A stretch of 64,000 bases of DNA from Onchocerca lupi (taxonomy: Eukaryota; Nematoda; Chromadorea; Rhabditida; Onchocercidae), in contig JAOVVO010000003.1 of the NCBI GenBank assembly GCA_028564675.1, positions 124,001 to 188,000 on the forward strand, written 5' to 3'. A program made the position numbers and the translations under genes. The notes beneath the pieces are model-generated. The model was not told the DNA's origin, made no database searches, and was given only the letters and a program-made list of their open reading frames with translations. Each line of letters begins with the position of its first letter. The first letter of the stretch is position 1. Below, piece by piece: positions 35,155 through 45,559 of the stretch.

Positions 35155-37863
35155 GTAGTTAGAAATAGCTGTGATAATATCACTACTATTACAGCCTGTT
35201 TGAGCAAGTTCATCATTTCCACCACAGTCTCTTCCAGTTATGGTAGATACTAACTCTTTCGCACTAATTTTATCAGTTAGGTCTTTACTTATTTTTACAA
35301 TCAGAACTGTTTTATTGGGTTTCTTGTTTGGTGAGAAATTAGCAACTTCACTTGGCATTATTTCAGTGCGCATCGCTGAAATGACGGAGGATTGTAAAAG
35401 TGTTTTATTTTTTCCAGTTGCTGTAAAAACTATTATTGTTTTTGGTTTTTGTTGCTGTAGGATGAATTCCCTTATTATGTTTACTGGAATGTCAATGAAA
35501 GCATGACTTATAAAATATATCCCATTTATTTTAATGCTTTTTATGTTCTCTACTGCTATAAGTTTTTTATAAAGGCTTTTTATTTTAGCTTCGGATTCTT
35601 TATATTCTTGATTTAAAATATTTAGTCGATTTATTATCTCGTTTGTTGGCGCTTTTACGGATTTTGCAACTTTTTTTAAGTTAATTTCATTATTACGTAC
35701 GTAATTAATTGCTTCTTGGCCAGTTAAAGCTTCAATTCTTCTTATTCCAGATGCAATAGAACATTCTGTTACTATTTTAAATAAACCAATTTCTCCAGTG
35801 CGTTTTACGTGCGTTCCACCACATAATTCTTTTGAATCTCCAATGTTTACAATTCTAACCTGATTATCATATTTTTTGCCAAACAACGCAATAGCTCCTT
35901 CGTTCATTGCCTGATTTATGCTCTGAATTTTTGTAAATGTGGAGAGGTCTTCTCTTATTAAGGAGTTTACCATATCTTCTATTGAAAATAGCTGATTTTG
36001 AGTAATTTGAGTGTTATGACTAAAGTCGAATCTTAATCTATCTGATGCAGCTAAGGAGCCTTTTTGAGTGATTTGATTGCCTAAGGTTTTTCTTAGTGCA
36101 AAGTGCAAAAGATGTGTGGCTGAGTGGTTTCTTCTCAAGCTTTGCCTTCTTGCTTTATCAATAATTGCTGTAACTATGTCACCTTTACAAATTGAGCCAG
36201 ATTTAACTATGCACCTGTGCAAATATAAGTCTTTAATTTTGTTGGTATTTTCTACTGTGACTATGCCTTGAGTAATATAACTTGTAGTATATGATTGGTC
36301 ATTTTTTTTTTGAGCCTCAGTGCTTGACCCTGGAATGTTAATGAGTAACTCTCCAGTATCCCCTGCTTGTCCACCTGAGTCGCCATAAAAAGGTGTTTTA
36401 TCAAGTATGATGGTTATCTTTTCTCCTTTTTGTGCAGAATCAATAACTTTATTTTTAGGGGAGATTATGGCTAGTACTTTTGCATCCTTTGCTTCATTAG
36501 ACTCATAACCAATGAATTCTGTTTTGTCAAATTTATTAATCAAGTCAAACCATGTTTGCTTAACTGACTTTTCATTGGATTCTATCCATTTAACACGTGC
36601 CCTTTTTTTCTGTTCTTCCATTGCATTATTAAAACCTTTTTGGTCGAAATTTATTCTTCTTTCTTTTAGAATATCGAGTGTGATATCTAAGGGGAATCCA
36701 TAAGTGTCATGTAACTTAAACGCTGATTTTCCTGATAGAGTATCACCTGGTTTTAAATCTGCAGTAAATTTTTTCAAAAGATTAATACCTTTTACTAAAG
36801 TATCTTTAAAGTTCTCTTCCTCTGATTTTAACGTCATTTCTATTAAGCTTTTAGCTCTGATTAACTCAGGGTAAACATCTCCCATATAAGCTGAGCTTGA
36901 GCTATCTATTAACACCGGGAAAATGTGATGAAGAAGGGAGTTATTATATCCAAGCTGATGAATATAGCGTGCTGCTCTCCTGATCAATCTGCGTAACACG
37001 TAGTTTCTACCTTCACTTCCAGGAAGCATTCCTTCTGCAATGAGGAATGCAGCTGAACGAAGATGGTCTGCGATAATCTTGTGAGCTACTTTATTTTTTA
37101 TATTTCCACAGTATTCTTGTGATTTACTTATTATAGCAGAAAATAGATCAATATCATAATTATCGTGAACGTTTTGCATCACAGCAGCTATTCTCTCAAG
37201 ACCCATTCCAGTATCGATGCATTTTTTTTGCAATTTTTGTAAATTGCCTTCTTCATCTTTGTTGAATTCCATGAATACCAAATTCCAGATTTCAACAATT
37301 CTATCATCGTCTTGTAGGCTGGACTTTGCATGATCGTAAAAAATTTCAGAGCATGGCCCACATGGGCCAGTATTGCCCATACTCCAAAAATTGTCGTCTG
37401 TTGCAATCCTTGTGATTTTGTCATTCGAAAAACCGCTTACTTTATGCCAAATCTCATATGATTCATCATCAGTATGATAAATAGTTATGGATAATCTGCT
37501 TTTATCAAGGGATAGTTCTTCAGTAATAAATTTCCACGCGAGTTCTATTGCCGTTTCTTTGAAGTAATCACCAAAGCTGAAATTCCCAAGCATTTCAAAG
37601 AACGTGTGATGTCTAGTTGTATAACCAACGTTTTCTAGATCATTATGTTTACCGCCGGCCCTTAGGCACTTTTGACTCGAAACAGCACGTTCTACTTCAT
37701 TTTTTTGTAAATCAGTGAAGCAGTTTTTAAACTGTACCATACCAGCATTTGTGAACATGAGTGTTGGGTCATGCTCTAGAATTAAAGGAGAGGAAGGAAT
37801 CTGCTTGTGATCATTATTTACAAAAAATTTTATAAACCTTTCCCTAATTTCGTTTAGCTTCAT
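35128..37863 (-). CDS. alaS: Alanyl-tRNA synthetase
   Basis: A 911-residue class II synthetase for tRNA-Ala. The N-terminal catalytic core is plain: FFVNNDHKQIPSSPLI, FTNAGMVQFK, KCLRAGGKHNDLENVG, HHTFFEMLGNFSFGDYFK, NTGPCGPCSEI and GMGLERIAAVMQ. The editing domain keeps its zinc ligands in HSATHLLH and CGGTHVKRTGEIG. It is 30-40 residues longer than usual; part of the excess (about residues 508-524) looks like a small repeat-derived insertion at 36293-36340. Its last 27 bases overlap the 911-residue hypothetical gene tail to tail. Confidence 0.97.
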   Translation of the reverse strand: MKLNEIRERFIKFFVNNDHKQIPSSPLILEHDPTLMFTNAGMVQFKNCFTDLQKNEVERAVSSQKCLRAGGKHNDLENVGYTTRHHTFFEMLGNFSFGDYFKETAIELAWKFITEELSLDKSRLSITIYHTDDESYEIWHKVSGFSNDKITRIATDDNFWSMGNTGPCGPCSEIFYDHAKSSLQDDDRIVEIWNLVFMEFNKDEEGNLQKLQKKCIDTGMGLERIAAVMQNVHDNYDIDLFSAIISKSQEYCGNIKNKVAHKIIADHLRSAAFLIAEGMLPGSEGRNYVLRRLIRRAARYIHQLGYNNSLLHHIFPVLIDSSSSAYMGDVYPELIRAKSLIEMTLKSEEENFKDTLVKGINLLKKFTADLKPGDTLSGKSAFKLHDTYGFPLDITLDILKERRINFDQKGFNNAMEEQKKRARVKWIESNEKSVKQTWFDLINKFDKTEFIGYESNEAKDAKVLAIISPKNKVIDSAQKGEKITIILDKTPFYGDSGGQAGDTGELLINIPGSSTEAQKKNDQSYTTSYITQGIVTVENTNKIKDLYLHRCIVKSGSICKGDIVTAIIDKARRQSLRRNHSATHLLHFALRKTLGNQITQKGSLAASDRLRFDFSHNTQITQNQLFSIEDMVNSLIREDLSTFTKIQSINQAMNEGAIALFGKKYDNQVRIVNIGDSKELCGGTHVKRTGEIGLFKIVTECSIASGIRRIEALTGQEAINYVRNNEINLKKVAKSVKAPTNEIINRLNILNQEYKESEAKIKSLYKKLIAVENIKSIKINGIYFISHAFIDIPVNIIREFILQQQKPKTIIVFTATGKNKTLLQSSVISAMRTEIMPSEVANFSPNKKPNKTVLIVKISKDLTDKISAKELVSTITGRDCGGNDELAQTGCNSSDIITAISNYLARQCIIR
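36293..36340 (-). repeat. Short palindromic repeat remnant in alaS
   Basis: On the minus strand the bases read CATTCCAGGGTCAAGCACTG followed by AGGCTC and a ten-A run, then ATGAC. This matches the Wolbachia palindrome pattern (CCAGtGTCAAGCACTGG, GATGAC) with a few changes. It encodes about 16 extra residues (NIPGSSTEAQKKND) in frame. Confidence 0.55.
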
Positions 37864-40800
37864 CGTTCTACTGAGGTTATTTATGAATGATAAGTTGTAA
37901 TGAGGATAAAAATCAATGTATCGATCTATATATTAATATATATTATTTAGTGTAACAGAAATAATCCTTAAATAAAGATTTTAGTAAAAAGTTGTGCTTT
38001 CAGGTAGTTTGTCCATTAATAATATAAAAAGATATTTGTTAATTTGACTAATATTTTCATAAATTAATTTGGAGAGTATAAAATATCTATGAAATTATTA
38101 CCATACTATATAAGATAGATACGGACTGAAGTAAAAATTAATTGTTCTTTTATGTTTAGTATTTATGTAATTTTTTAAATTGAGGTAAGCGGGTAAGGAT
38201 CATAAAAAATTTATGATATTTAGTAATCCCAATAATCGGTGATTAGTGAGTTTTACAATAAATTACCTAGCACTAAGGCTGGTTAAATTAAGTAATAAAG
38301 TAAAAGGTTCTTAGGCTTAGTTGTTTTATTCTTAGGTAAGTTTTATTATTTAATACAATAAAAGAAGAGATAAGTGCTATTTGAAAATATGCAAGGTGGC
38401 CAACAACCAATTGTGGAAAGTGCTAGAATTGATAACACAACAGCAAAGTCATCTTATTTTAATAAATTAGAAGAGTCCACTACTGAAGGAATCAAGTATA
38501 GGATATAGGCTATTAGAGAAGTTAATGTTGCTAATATTATAATGACAAAATTTTCTAATTTAAATCAACGGAAAGAGTCTACTACTATTGAATGCTAGAG
38601 GTACTAGGACTATTAGCAGCTACTATTATAGGTTTTTAGAATATTAGCTTAATATAGAAGTGGATAGGAGAAAAGATGGTTACAATGGTAAAAAACGCGA
38701 TGTAGAGGAAAGAGATAAGGTGTTGACTGAGGATTTTGTTTACAAAGTTATCAATTTTATTCTAAAATCACTATAGAATCTAAACACTACCCTTGAAACT
38801 TGGATGCTTTTAAACGAGAATAAGTTATAAGAGCACGTTCTCTTGTTATTTTGATTTGATTAATCATGTTATTCATCATTTTTAATTAATTCATATGATT
38901 TGTTGCTAACTTTATATGGAGATTCTATAATCGAATGAAAGTAATTGAAAAAGAAGTAATTCCTTAGTGTTTCTTTACTGTATCTAGGGGAATTTCATAT
39001 TAAGTGTCAAGTTTTCTTTTAAATATTCTAAGCAATCTGTAACGTCTGATATCATGCATCTTGATGGTTGAAAACTTCGCTCTTGTATTTGCTAATCATG
39101 TTTTTACTTTGGAATGGAGATCAAGTGCCTTTATTTCAATTTTCTTCATATTATTCAGTGTTTTTTTTATTCGTATTGAAATCTGGTATAATCTAGTGTC
39201 ACGCACGTTTATAACAACTATGTGTTTAAACATCATGTTCATTTAGAACTTTAAGAGTAATATATTTCACCGCTTATTCGATGTTTTCTTCTCTTTGGTA
39301 TCGTGATGAAAAATAAATCTTTTTTTTGCTCTATTTTTAAATAATATCTCATTGCTGCATCTAATGAAGCTGTATAGTTTTGATTTTTCTATTCATAATG
39401 CCTGCCGAAAAGTGAGTAGTTTCATCATGTCTAAAATCTTTTAAATCTAGATATTTTTGCTACGTATTCAATAGCAATAAGGAGGACTGATGCTAAAAGA
39501 TCTTTGATAACAAGATTCATCAAATTTTACGCTTTTTGCAAATGATAAATTATTCTAAGATTTTAATAGTTGAACCATATTTAGGTTAACTATCTCTTAA
39601 AATATAAAGGTTTTTTATATTTAAAGTGAAAGGTTATTATTTTATTTATTATAACATTTGCTATATATTGATATATAGTTATGATATTAGATATAAGATT
39701 TATAAAAAATAAAGAATATTAGTTAAATTATATGATTTTTTACAATTTCTGACGTAAAACTTCCTTTTTATGACTAAACCATCTATAAACTCAGCTTTGA
39801 GGTAAAGTTAGTGTTGTAGAGTGAAACTACTTAATATGGTTATTAATATCTCTGTTTTATACAGATCAATATGTATTGTGTGTAATTTCAAATGTTGTAG
39901 TTCCTGAATTGTTAATAAGGTTTGATATAGGAGTAACAAATATAGGATAATTTTATGAGGGTGTATTGTATTATATAGGATATATGTTTTAGTATCTATT
40001 CTTATGAATATTCTTCTAGATAGGTTTACTTCCAAAGTTTATTAGACTAATTTGTATTAACATCTTTAGGTACCTTATTTTTGATCAGTTTTAGCGATTA
40101 GAGTTATTCTATTATTGGAAAAATCATTACTGGTATTGATCCTTTTTTCAGTTTTAGATTCTTTGGATAATGTGTATTTATTACTGCGAAGATATTTTAT
40201 TGATAGAGATTTAGTTGGCTGTCTTATGGTTGAAACATTGAAAGACTTTGCAAATATATGATCCGTAAGATTTTTGTATGAAATATACGCTACAGACGGG
40301 CATGTTATATATAGCATTTTAAAATATGTACTGATAGATTTTGGCAGAGAACCTAATTAAGTACTATAAGATAATAATTTTTATGCTATAATCATGGTAG
40401 TTGTATCGGTTTTGGACAAGTTTCATCAATAGAGTTGGTGAATGACGTGATATTTATACAGATATCGCAATAATTTGGTTGATTTCTTAGATTTTGTTAC
40501 TTTTAATATTACCAGAAATAAAAGGGTTGTAAAAAGTTATTATTGAGTGTAGAATCTGCTGTGCCATTTTTACACTAAGTCTCTTATGAACTTTTTTAGT
40601 TTATTTAGCACTATTTGTGCCCTACATTAGGGCCTAATAGTTTTAGGGGTGCTTCTTAAAGTACTGGTCTAATTTGCTGCAAGGTTTTTCAGAAACTTGA
40701 AACGAGATGATGTAAGATTTTTTATGGTATAAGAGCGATTACTATTGGATCTCTATTACTTTTTAACATTTAGTATAATTATACTCAATACTTATATTTA

Positions 40801-41075
40801 GTAATATTGTTTATGGTTGTTGTTCTGTGTATTGGTTGCAAAGTTTATCAAGTAGTGCCTTTTAATGTATCATTGAATATTTTCTATGAAATTAGAGGTA
40901 CAAACTTCCTTCACAGTTTTATTTTATCAAATCTTTTATCATGACTATTTTTATCAACTCAATAAGTAATTAGTGTAGCTGTCTATATTTTTCTCAGTAG
41001 TTCTGGAACTAATTTTTACTATTTGTTTGTTGCCTTTAAAGGATACGGTATGATTGATTGCAGATGTATAGGTAA
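37864..41075. other. Gene desert between alaS and prfA
   Basis: A 3.2 kb stretch with no supportable gene. Coding-like traces occur: plus strand about 38390-38600 (QPIVESARIDNTTAKSSYFN and, in another frame, REVNVANIIMTKFSNL), minus strand about 39000-39500 (KYLDLKDFRHDETTHFSAG and KKTLNNMKKIEIKALDLHSK in different frames), an 80-codon minus-strand frame at 40317-40075, and plus-strand hydrophobic fragments at 40640-40960. All are interrupted by stops and none could be assigned to a family. The most likely reading is several decayed genes. Confidence 0.45.
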
Positions 41076-42155
41076 TTAATTTTCTCCTGCTAACCTTTCT
41101 GCTTCGTTACGTGAAATTAATGCTTCAATAAATTCATCTAGCTCGCCTTCTTTTATAATCTGCTCTAACCGATGTGAAGTCAGATTAATTCTATGGTCTG
41201 TTATTCTTGATTGTGGAAAATTATAAGTTCTTATACGTTCAGAACGATCTCCAGAACCAATTTGACTTTTTCTCATTGTTGATCTTTCTATCTTTTTTTT
41301 TTGCCTTTCAATTTCGTATAGCCTTGCTCTCAATACTTTAAACGCTTTTGCCTTATTTTTGTGCTGCGATTTTTCGTCTTGTTGTATTACAACTATTCCT
41401 GTCGGTAAATGAGTAACTCTTACTGCGCTGTCAGTTGTGTTGACTGATTGTCCACCAGGGCCGCTAGATCTGTAAACGTCTATTCGTAAATCTTTCTCTT
41501 CTATTTTAAAATCAACTTCCTCAACTTCGGGTAATATTGCAACAGTAGCTGCTGAAGTGTGTAGCCTTCCTGAGGATTCAGTTTCTGGCACTCGCTGTAC
41601 TCTGTGTACTCCTGATTCAAATTTCAGCCTTGCAAAGACTTCTATTCCATTAACAAGTGCGGAAGCTTCCTTGTAGCCACCTATGCCTGTACTAGAAATG
41701 CTTATTGGTTCAAATTTCCAGTTTCTTCTTTCTGCATATTTTTGGTACATGCGAAATAACATCGCTGCAAATAACGCTGCTTCTTCTCCTCCTGTACCTG
41801 CTCTAATTTCTAGTATTGCATTTCTTGAATCATCTTCATCTGTCGGTAGTAGTGCTAATTTTAGCTTAGCTTTTACTTTTGGTAATAATACTTTTTGTTT
41901 CTCGAGAAATTCTTCTTTTGCTAACTCTTTTATGTCATATTCACTGTTTTCATCTTTTAGTATTTCCTTTAAGTCTGAAATTTCCTTTTTCAGCGTGTTG
42001 TATTCATCAATTATCTCGATAATTGGTCTGAGTTCAGAATATTCTTTTGAAAAGTTGATAAATTCTTTTTGACTTAAGTTGATAGGATTTCCTAATTTTC
42101 TTTCTATGTCATTAAACTTTTTCTTTAAATCTTGTAAATTGTTTTCTATGTCCAT
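41076..42155 (-). CDS. prfA: Peptide chain release factor 1
   Basis: Release factor recognising UAA and UAG. It has the GGQ peptidyl-hydrolysis motif in RSSGPGGQSVNTTDSA, and the RF1-type P-x-T anticodon-like tripeptide (PET, in RVPETESSGRLHTS) rather than the SPF of RF2. The start at 42155 (MDIENNLQDL) gives 359 residues, the usual RF1 length; an in-frame ATG at 42197 would add 14. The neighbouring engB is divergent, 130 bases away. Confidence 0.96.
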   Translation of the reverse strand: MDIENNLQDLKKKFNDIERKLGNPINLSQKEFINFSKEYSELRPIIEIIDEYNTLKKEISDLKEILKDENSEYDIKELAKEEFLEKQKVLLPKVKAKLKLALLPTDEDDSRNAILEIRAGTGGEEAALFAAMLFRMYQKYAERRNWKFEPISISSTGIGGYKEASALVNGIEVFARLKFESGVHRVQRVPETESSGRLHTSAATVAILPEVEEVDFKIEEKDLRIDVYRSSGPGGQSVNTTDSAVRVTHLPTGIVVIQQDEKSQHKNKAKAFKVLRARLYEIERQKKKIERSTMRKSQIGSGDRSERIRTYNFPQSRITDHRINLTSHRLEQIIKEGELDEFIEALISRNEAERLAGEN

Positions 42156-42284
42156 ACAGCTTAAGTCTAATATTTTAACTATCTTAGTAAGTAACATATA
42201 CTTGAAATAAAAAATTTTTTACATCAAGCAATAACATTATAATATACATACTACCTTAGATATTTCTATAATAGTGCAAGAAAG

Positions 42285-42866
42285 ATGACATCAAATAGCA
42301 ATTTTATATTTGGAGCTTCAGACATAAAATCATTGCCAGGTGAGTCAGTTCCGGAGATTGCTTTTGCCGGCAGATCAAATGTAGGGAAATCGAGCTTAAT
42401 TAACCTGCTTATCAACAGTAAAAAAGCTGCCAGAGTTTCTTCTAAACCTGGGTGCACTAGGCAAGTTAATTTTTATTCTATGTATCATGGTAAGTTTAGA
42501 CTTGTTGATTTACCAGGGTATGGCTATTCTTGTGCAAGTAAGGAAGAAGCAATACAGTATCTAAACCTAAGTGAGTATTATTTAACTCAAAGAAGAAGCC
42601 TAAGAAGAGTGTTTGTGTTGGTAGATAGTAAAGTAGGACTAAAAGAAATAGACAAAGACTTTATTTATTGGTTAATATACAACAATATTAACTTTGATAT
42701 TGTGCTAACAAAAGTAGACAAAGTAAGTCAAGAAAATCTTGATGCAATTTTAGAAAGCACTCAAAAATGGATTAATAATGAGAATGTATCAATTCATCAA
42801 ATAAGCACCCGTGTTAAATGTAAAATAACCAAGGTAAGAGATGAATTTTTTAAGTTTACAAAATGA
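42285..42866 (+). CDS. engB: Ribosome biogenesis GTP-binding protein YsxC/EngB
   Basis: A 193-residue small GTPase needed for large-subunit ribosome assembly. G-motifs are intact: GRSNVGKSSLIN (G1), the conserved SSKPGCTRQVNFY switch region (G2), DLPGYGY (G3), LTKVDK (G4) and a late ISTRVK in the G5 position. Length is typical. The following argB frame is open across its stop, so the two genes are probably translationally coupled. Confidence 0.95.
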   Translation: MTSNSNFIFGASDIKSLPGESVPEIAFAGRSNVGKSSLINLLINSKKAARVSSKPGCTRQVNFYSMYHGKFRLVDLPGYGYSCASKEEAIQYLNLSEYYLTQRRSLRRVFVLVDSKVGLKEIDKDFIYWLIYNNINFDIVLTKVDKVSQENLDAILESTQKWINNENVSIHQISTRVKCKITKVRDEFFKFTK

Positions 42867-42870
42867 AAAG

Positions 42871-43779
42871 ATGAAAAGCAGTGAATTTTCAAATGGTGAG
42901 ATATCATTTAAACAAAAAACAGAAATATTGCTTGAAGTGCTATCTAATATACCCAACTTTGTAGGGGAAACTTTTGTCATCAGATGTGGCGGTGTGGTAG
43001 TTTCAGATGAAACACTGTTTAGTACTTTTATACATAATATTGTCTTACTGAAACAGCTTGGTATAAACCCAGTTATAGTCCATGAAGGGGAGCGTGAAAT
43101 TGATTCTGTACTGAAAACCTTGGGTATAGGTAGTAAGTTTGTGAATAATATCAGACTTACAGACAAAGATACTATGAAAATCATTGAAATGGCGTTATGT
43201 GGTTCAGTTAATAAAAAAATTGTTCAGCACATAAATTCTGCTGGTGGTTCAGCTATTGGATTGTGTGGAAAAGATGGTAACCTGATAAGAGCTGAAAAAG
43301 TAAGCACTACGCTTAAAGAAAATGGGTCAGACAATATTGAAAGAATATTGGATATGGGATTTATTGGTATACCAATTGAGATTAATCCTGATATATTGTT
43401 TTTTATTGAAGAATCAGATTTTATACCGGTTATTGCACCTGTTGGTCATGGAAGAAGCGGAGAAACATATCACATCGATGCTGATAGTGCTGCAAGTGCG
43501 ATAGCAATTGCAGTTTCTGCATCTAAAATGATAACCTTTAGTGATACAGAAGAAATAGATAAAATTGGTAGCAGAAGAATATCTATTAAAAATTTAAATA
43601 CATCAATTAACTGTGGTAAAATTAGGGGAGAAAGGCTTATTGAAAAACTTATAGCGTGCACTAAAATGGTAGAAGAATGTGCTGGAACTGCTCATATAGT
43701 TGATGGTAGAATACCTAATGTTATGATTGATTTATTTACTGAGAATAATTCGAGTATATCGGTTATGAGTGATTTATAG
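42871..43779 (+). CDS. argB: Acetylglutamate kinase homologue with altered active-site motifs
   Basis: An amino-acid-kinase-fold protein clearly related to N-acetylglutamate kinase (LLKQLGINPVIVHEGERE, FVNNIRLTDKDTM, GSAIGLCGKDGNL, ADSAASAIA). Residue numbers here count from the open upstream ATG at 42841; the start given (MKSSEF) is five bases after the engB stop. Several positions expected for catalysis differ: the ATP-site lysine motif (IKYGG) reads IRCGG, the substrate loop HGGGP reads HEGER (about 81-85), NxNAD reads HIDAD (about 211-215) and LTDVxGV reads FSDTEEI. No other arginine-synthesis gene is visible. It may have lost kinase activity, serve another role, or be drifting toward loss, although the frame is intact over 300 codons. 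Confidence 0.85.
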   Translation: MKSSEFSNGEISFKQKTEILLEVLSNIPNFVGETFVIRCGGVVVSDETLFSTFIHNIVLLKQLGINPVIVHEGEREIDSVLKTLGIGSKFVNNIRLTDKDTMKIIEMALCGSVNKKIVQHINSAGGSAIGLCGKDGNLIRAEKVSTTLKENGSDNIERILDMGFIGIPIEINPDILFFIEESDFIPVIAPVGHGRSGETYHIDADSAASAIAIAVSASKMITFSDTEEIDKIGSRRISIKNLNTSINCGKIRGERLIEKLIACTKMVEECAGTAHIVDGRIPNVMIDLFTENNSSISVMSDL

Positions 43780-43843
43780 CTGAGCATTAATTCTATGAAG
43801 TATTACTTTTATGGATATACGGCTTATAGTTATGATTTAGTTT

Positions 43844-44311
43844 TTGGTGAATAGAGTGCAAAAAATTAAAGTAGAGATAAAGAAATTATTACATGGGGAG
43901 GGTTTGCCTCTTCCATGCTACACAACTGCTCAGAGTGCTGGTATGGACCTTTATGCGGCACTGGGTAATTTTGTGATTTTAAATCCATTTGAAAGGTTGC
44001 TTATTCCAACTGGAATTGTAATTGCAATACCGAATGGTTTTGAGGGGCAAATTCGCCCTCGTTCTGGCCTTGCTGTAAAACATGGAATCACTGTCTTAAA
44101 TTCTCCTGGTACTATAGATTCTGATTATCGAGGTGAGGTTAGAGTGTGCTTAATTAATCTAAGCGACCAACCGTATGAAATAAGAAGGGGAGATAGGATT
44201 GCACAAATTCTTGTTACTCCTATATCCTGGATAGTTTGGAGTAATACAGAAGAGTTTTACATAGAAGAAACTGACCGAAATGCAAGCGGTTTTGGTTCAA
44301 GTGGTAGGTAA
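43844..44311 (+). CDS. dut: dUTP diphosphatase
   Basis: A 155-residue trimeric dUTPase that hydrolyses dUTP to dUMP, keeping uracil out of DNA and feeding thymidylate synthesis. All five motifs are visible: SAGMDLYAA (1), IRPRSGLAVKHGI (2, catalytic-serine region), LNSPGTIDSDYRGEV (3), RRGDRIAQIL (4) and the flexible C-terminal ASGFGSSGR (5). The usual length is about 150. It follows argB by 64 bases on the same strand. Confidence 0.96.
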   Translation: MVNRVQKIKVEIKKLLHGEGLPLPCYTTAQSAGMDLYAALGNFVILNPFERLLIPTGIVIAIPNGFEGQIRPRSGLAVKHGITVLNSPGTIDSDYRGEVRVCLINLSDQPYEIRRGDRIAQILVTPISWIVWSNTEEFYIEETDRNASGFGSSGR

Positions 44312-44419
44312 TTTATGTAAACGTTGTCTCTCAATCGGGTTTTACGTTAAAAATTTCTTGACTGAGGTAGTTTTTACATATAGCTTTAGTATATTAATGA
44401 TTTATCAAAGAGGTTAATA

Positions 44420-45052
44420 ATGTCAATTTTCAGGAATCATCGTGGTCAACTTCGCAAAATGAATGTAGCTCTTGTAGCACTTACTTCTCTATATGTTATA
44501 GGTGCAACAGCAGCATTTTCAGCACCACATTGGGTATCTTCGACTTCAGCCTTAACTCCGCTTGCAGCTTTTGCAGCTACACCACTTGGAATAGGTATAT
44601 TAGCAACTGTTGCTGTTGCACTAGTTGGTTTAGCAATGTATGCCATCAGCAAAAATAATAAAATATCTGAGTTGGAAGCTATGAAGTTTGTTGTTGATAG
44701 CGGTAATGTAAAGCTGCAAGTGACAAAAAAGGAGTTTGAGTATATAAAAAGAAATAATAAAAATAGGGATAAAGATGGAAGGATTATAGAAGGTGAATAT
44801 CGTATAGATTTTGCTAACTCAGATGGTAGGGAATGCTATGTTATTGTTACAAGCGAGAAGAGCCAAGAAATGGGTAATACTTTGCTCTTAAATATAAGTT
44901 CATTGAATATGAAAAGTAATGAAGGTAAATATATAGCTCAAACTGACATGTCTAAGACATTAGGGTTAGACAGAGCGGGCGCTAAAGAGTTTAATACTTA
45001 TTTAAACTCAGTTATCGTTGGACAGACTGTAGATCAAGAACAAGCAAAGTAA
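44420..45052 (+). CDS. Small membrane protein of unknown function
   Basis: A 210-residue protein starting with a short basic segment (FRNHRGQLRKMN) and two hydrophobic helices (about 14-36 and 47-76) joined by a short polar turn, so a membrane hairpin, followed by a 130-residue soluble domain rich in charged residues. The soluble part contains ITKKEFEYI-like and YVIVTSEKSQEM segments, with no recognised fold. It has its own purine-rich AGAGG leader (AAAGAGGTTAATAATG), a good ribosome binding site, and a strong terminator after it, so it is probably a monocistronic, well-expressed gene. Function is unknown. Confidence 0.75.
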   Translation: MSIFRNHRGQLRKMNVALVALTSLYVIGATAAFSAPHWVSSTSALTPLAAFAATPLGIGILATVAVALVGLAMYAISKNNKISELEAMKFVVDSGNVKLQVTKKEFEYIKRNNKNRDKDGRIIEGEYRIDFANSDGRECYVIVTSEKSQEMGNTLLLNISSLNMKSNEGKYIAQTDMSKTLGLDRAGAKEFNTYLNSVIVGQTVDQEQAK

Positions 45053-45065
45053 TATAGCTAAGCGA

Positions 45066-45100
45066 AAAAGAGGTAGGCTTAACTACCTCTTTTGTCTTTC
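45066..45100 (+). terminator. Strong intrinsic terminator
   Basis: Perfect 11-base stem AAAAGAGGTAG / CTACCTCTTTT with loop GCTTAA, whose 3' arm ends in a T run, followed by GTCTTTC. It lies 14 bases after the stop of the small membrane protein gene. Confidence 0.85.
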
Positions 45101-45559
45101 TGGAGGGGTCTTAAGGTTTAAGCACTATGTGTGCAATCGTACGGGCATTGTAATTTTTGCTTATCAAGGTAGTGTTGTACAGGTAATTAGTTGCTATATG
45201 CACTAAAATAAATCTCTCTCAGGTTCTTAAATTGCAACTAAAAATACTAAAAATTTTACTAAAACAGAAAAAAAAGTAAAAAATCTCTAATGCTGATTTT
45301 GATTCTATACTTCTCTAAGTTAATAGTAATAACTTCTTACTAATATTTAGTTTGAGGTCGATTTGACTAAATATAGAAAAAGTTTAGAAGTATGAAGCTG
45401 TTGTAATTTTATATAACTCGGGGAAAATTCCTTAAGTTTTTTACTGAATTTTGTTTGAGATTTGTTCAGTAATTTCTTCGTTTTCGTAACATCATGCTTA
45501 ATACACTGCTAAATTATTATGTAAAAAGTCTATTAATAGCTTAATATTAATATCTAAAT
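45101..45559. other. Intergenic region before the comM remnant
   Basis: About 460 AT-rich bases with no open frame and no identified remnant. Confidence 0.4.

Noticed and set aside
41683..42072. 129-codon frame opposite prfA
   Set aside because: Serine/phenylalanine-rich antisense shadow of the prfA coding strand.
42789..43184. 131-codon minus-strand frame across the engB-argB junction
   Set aside because: Antisense to two recognisable genes; low-information serine/phenylalanine-rich sequence.
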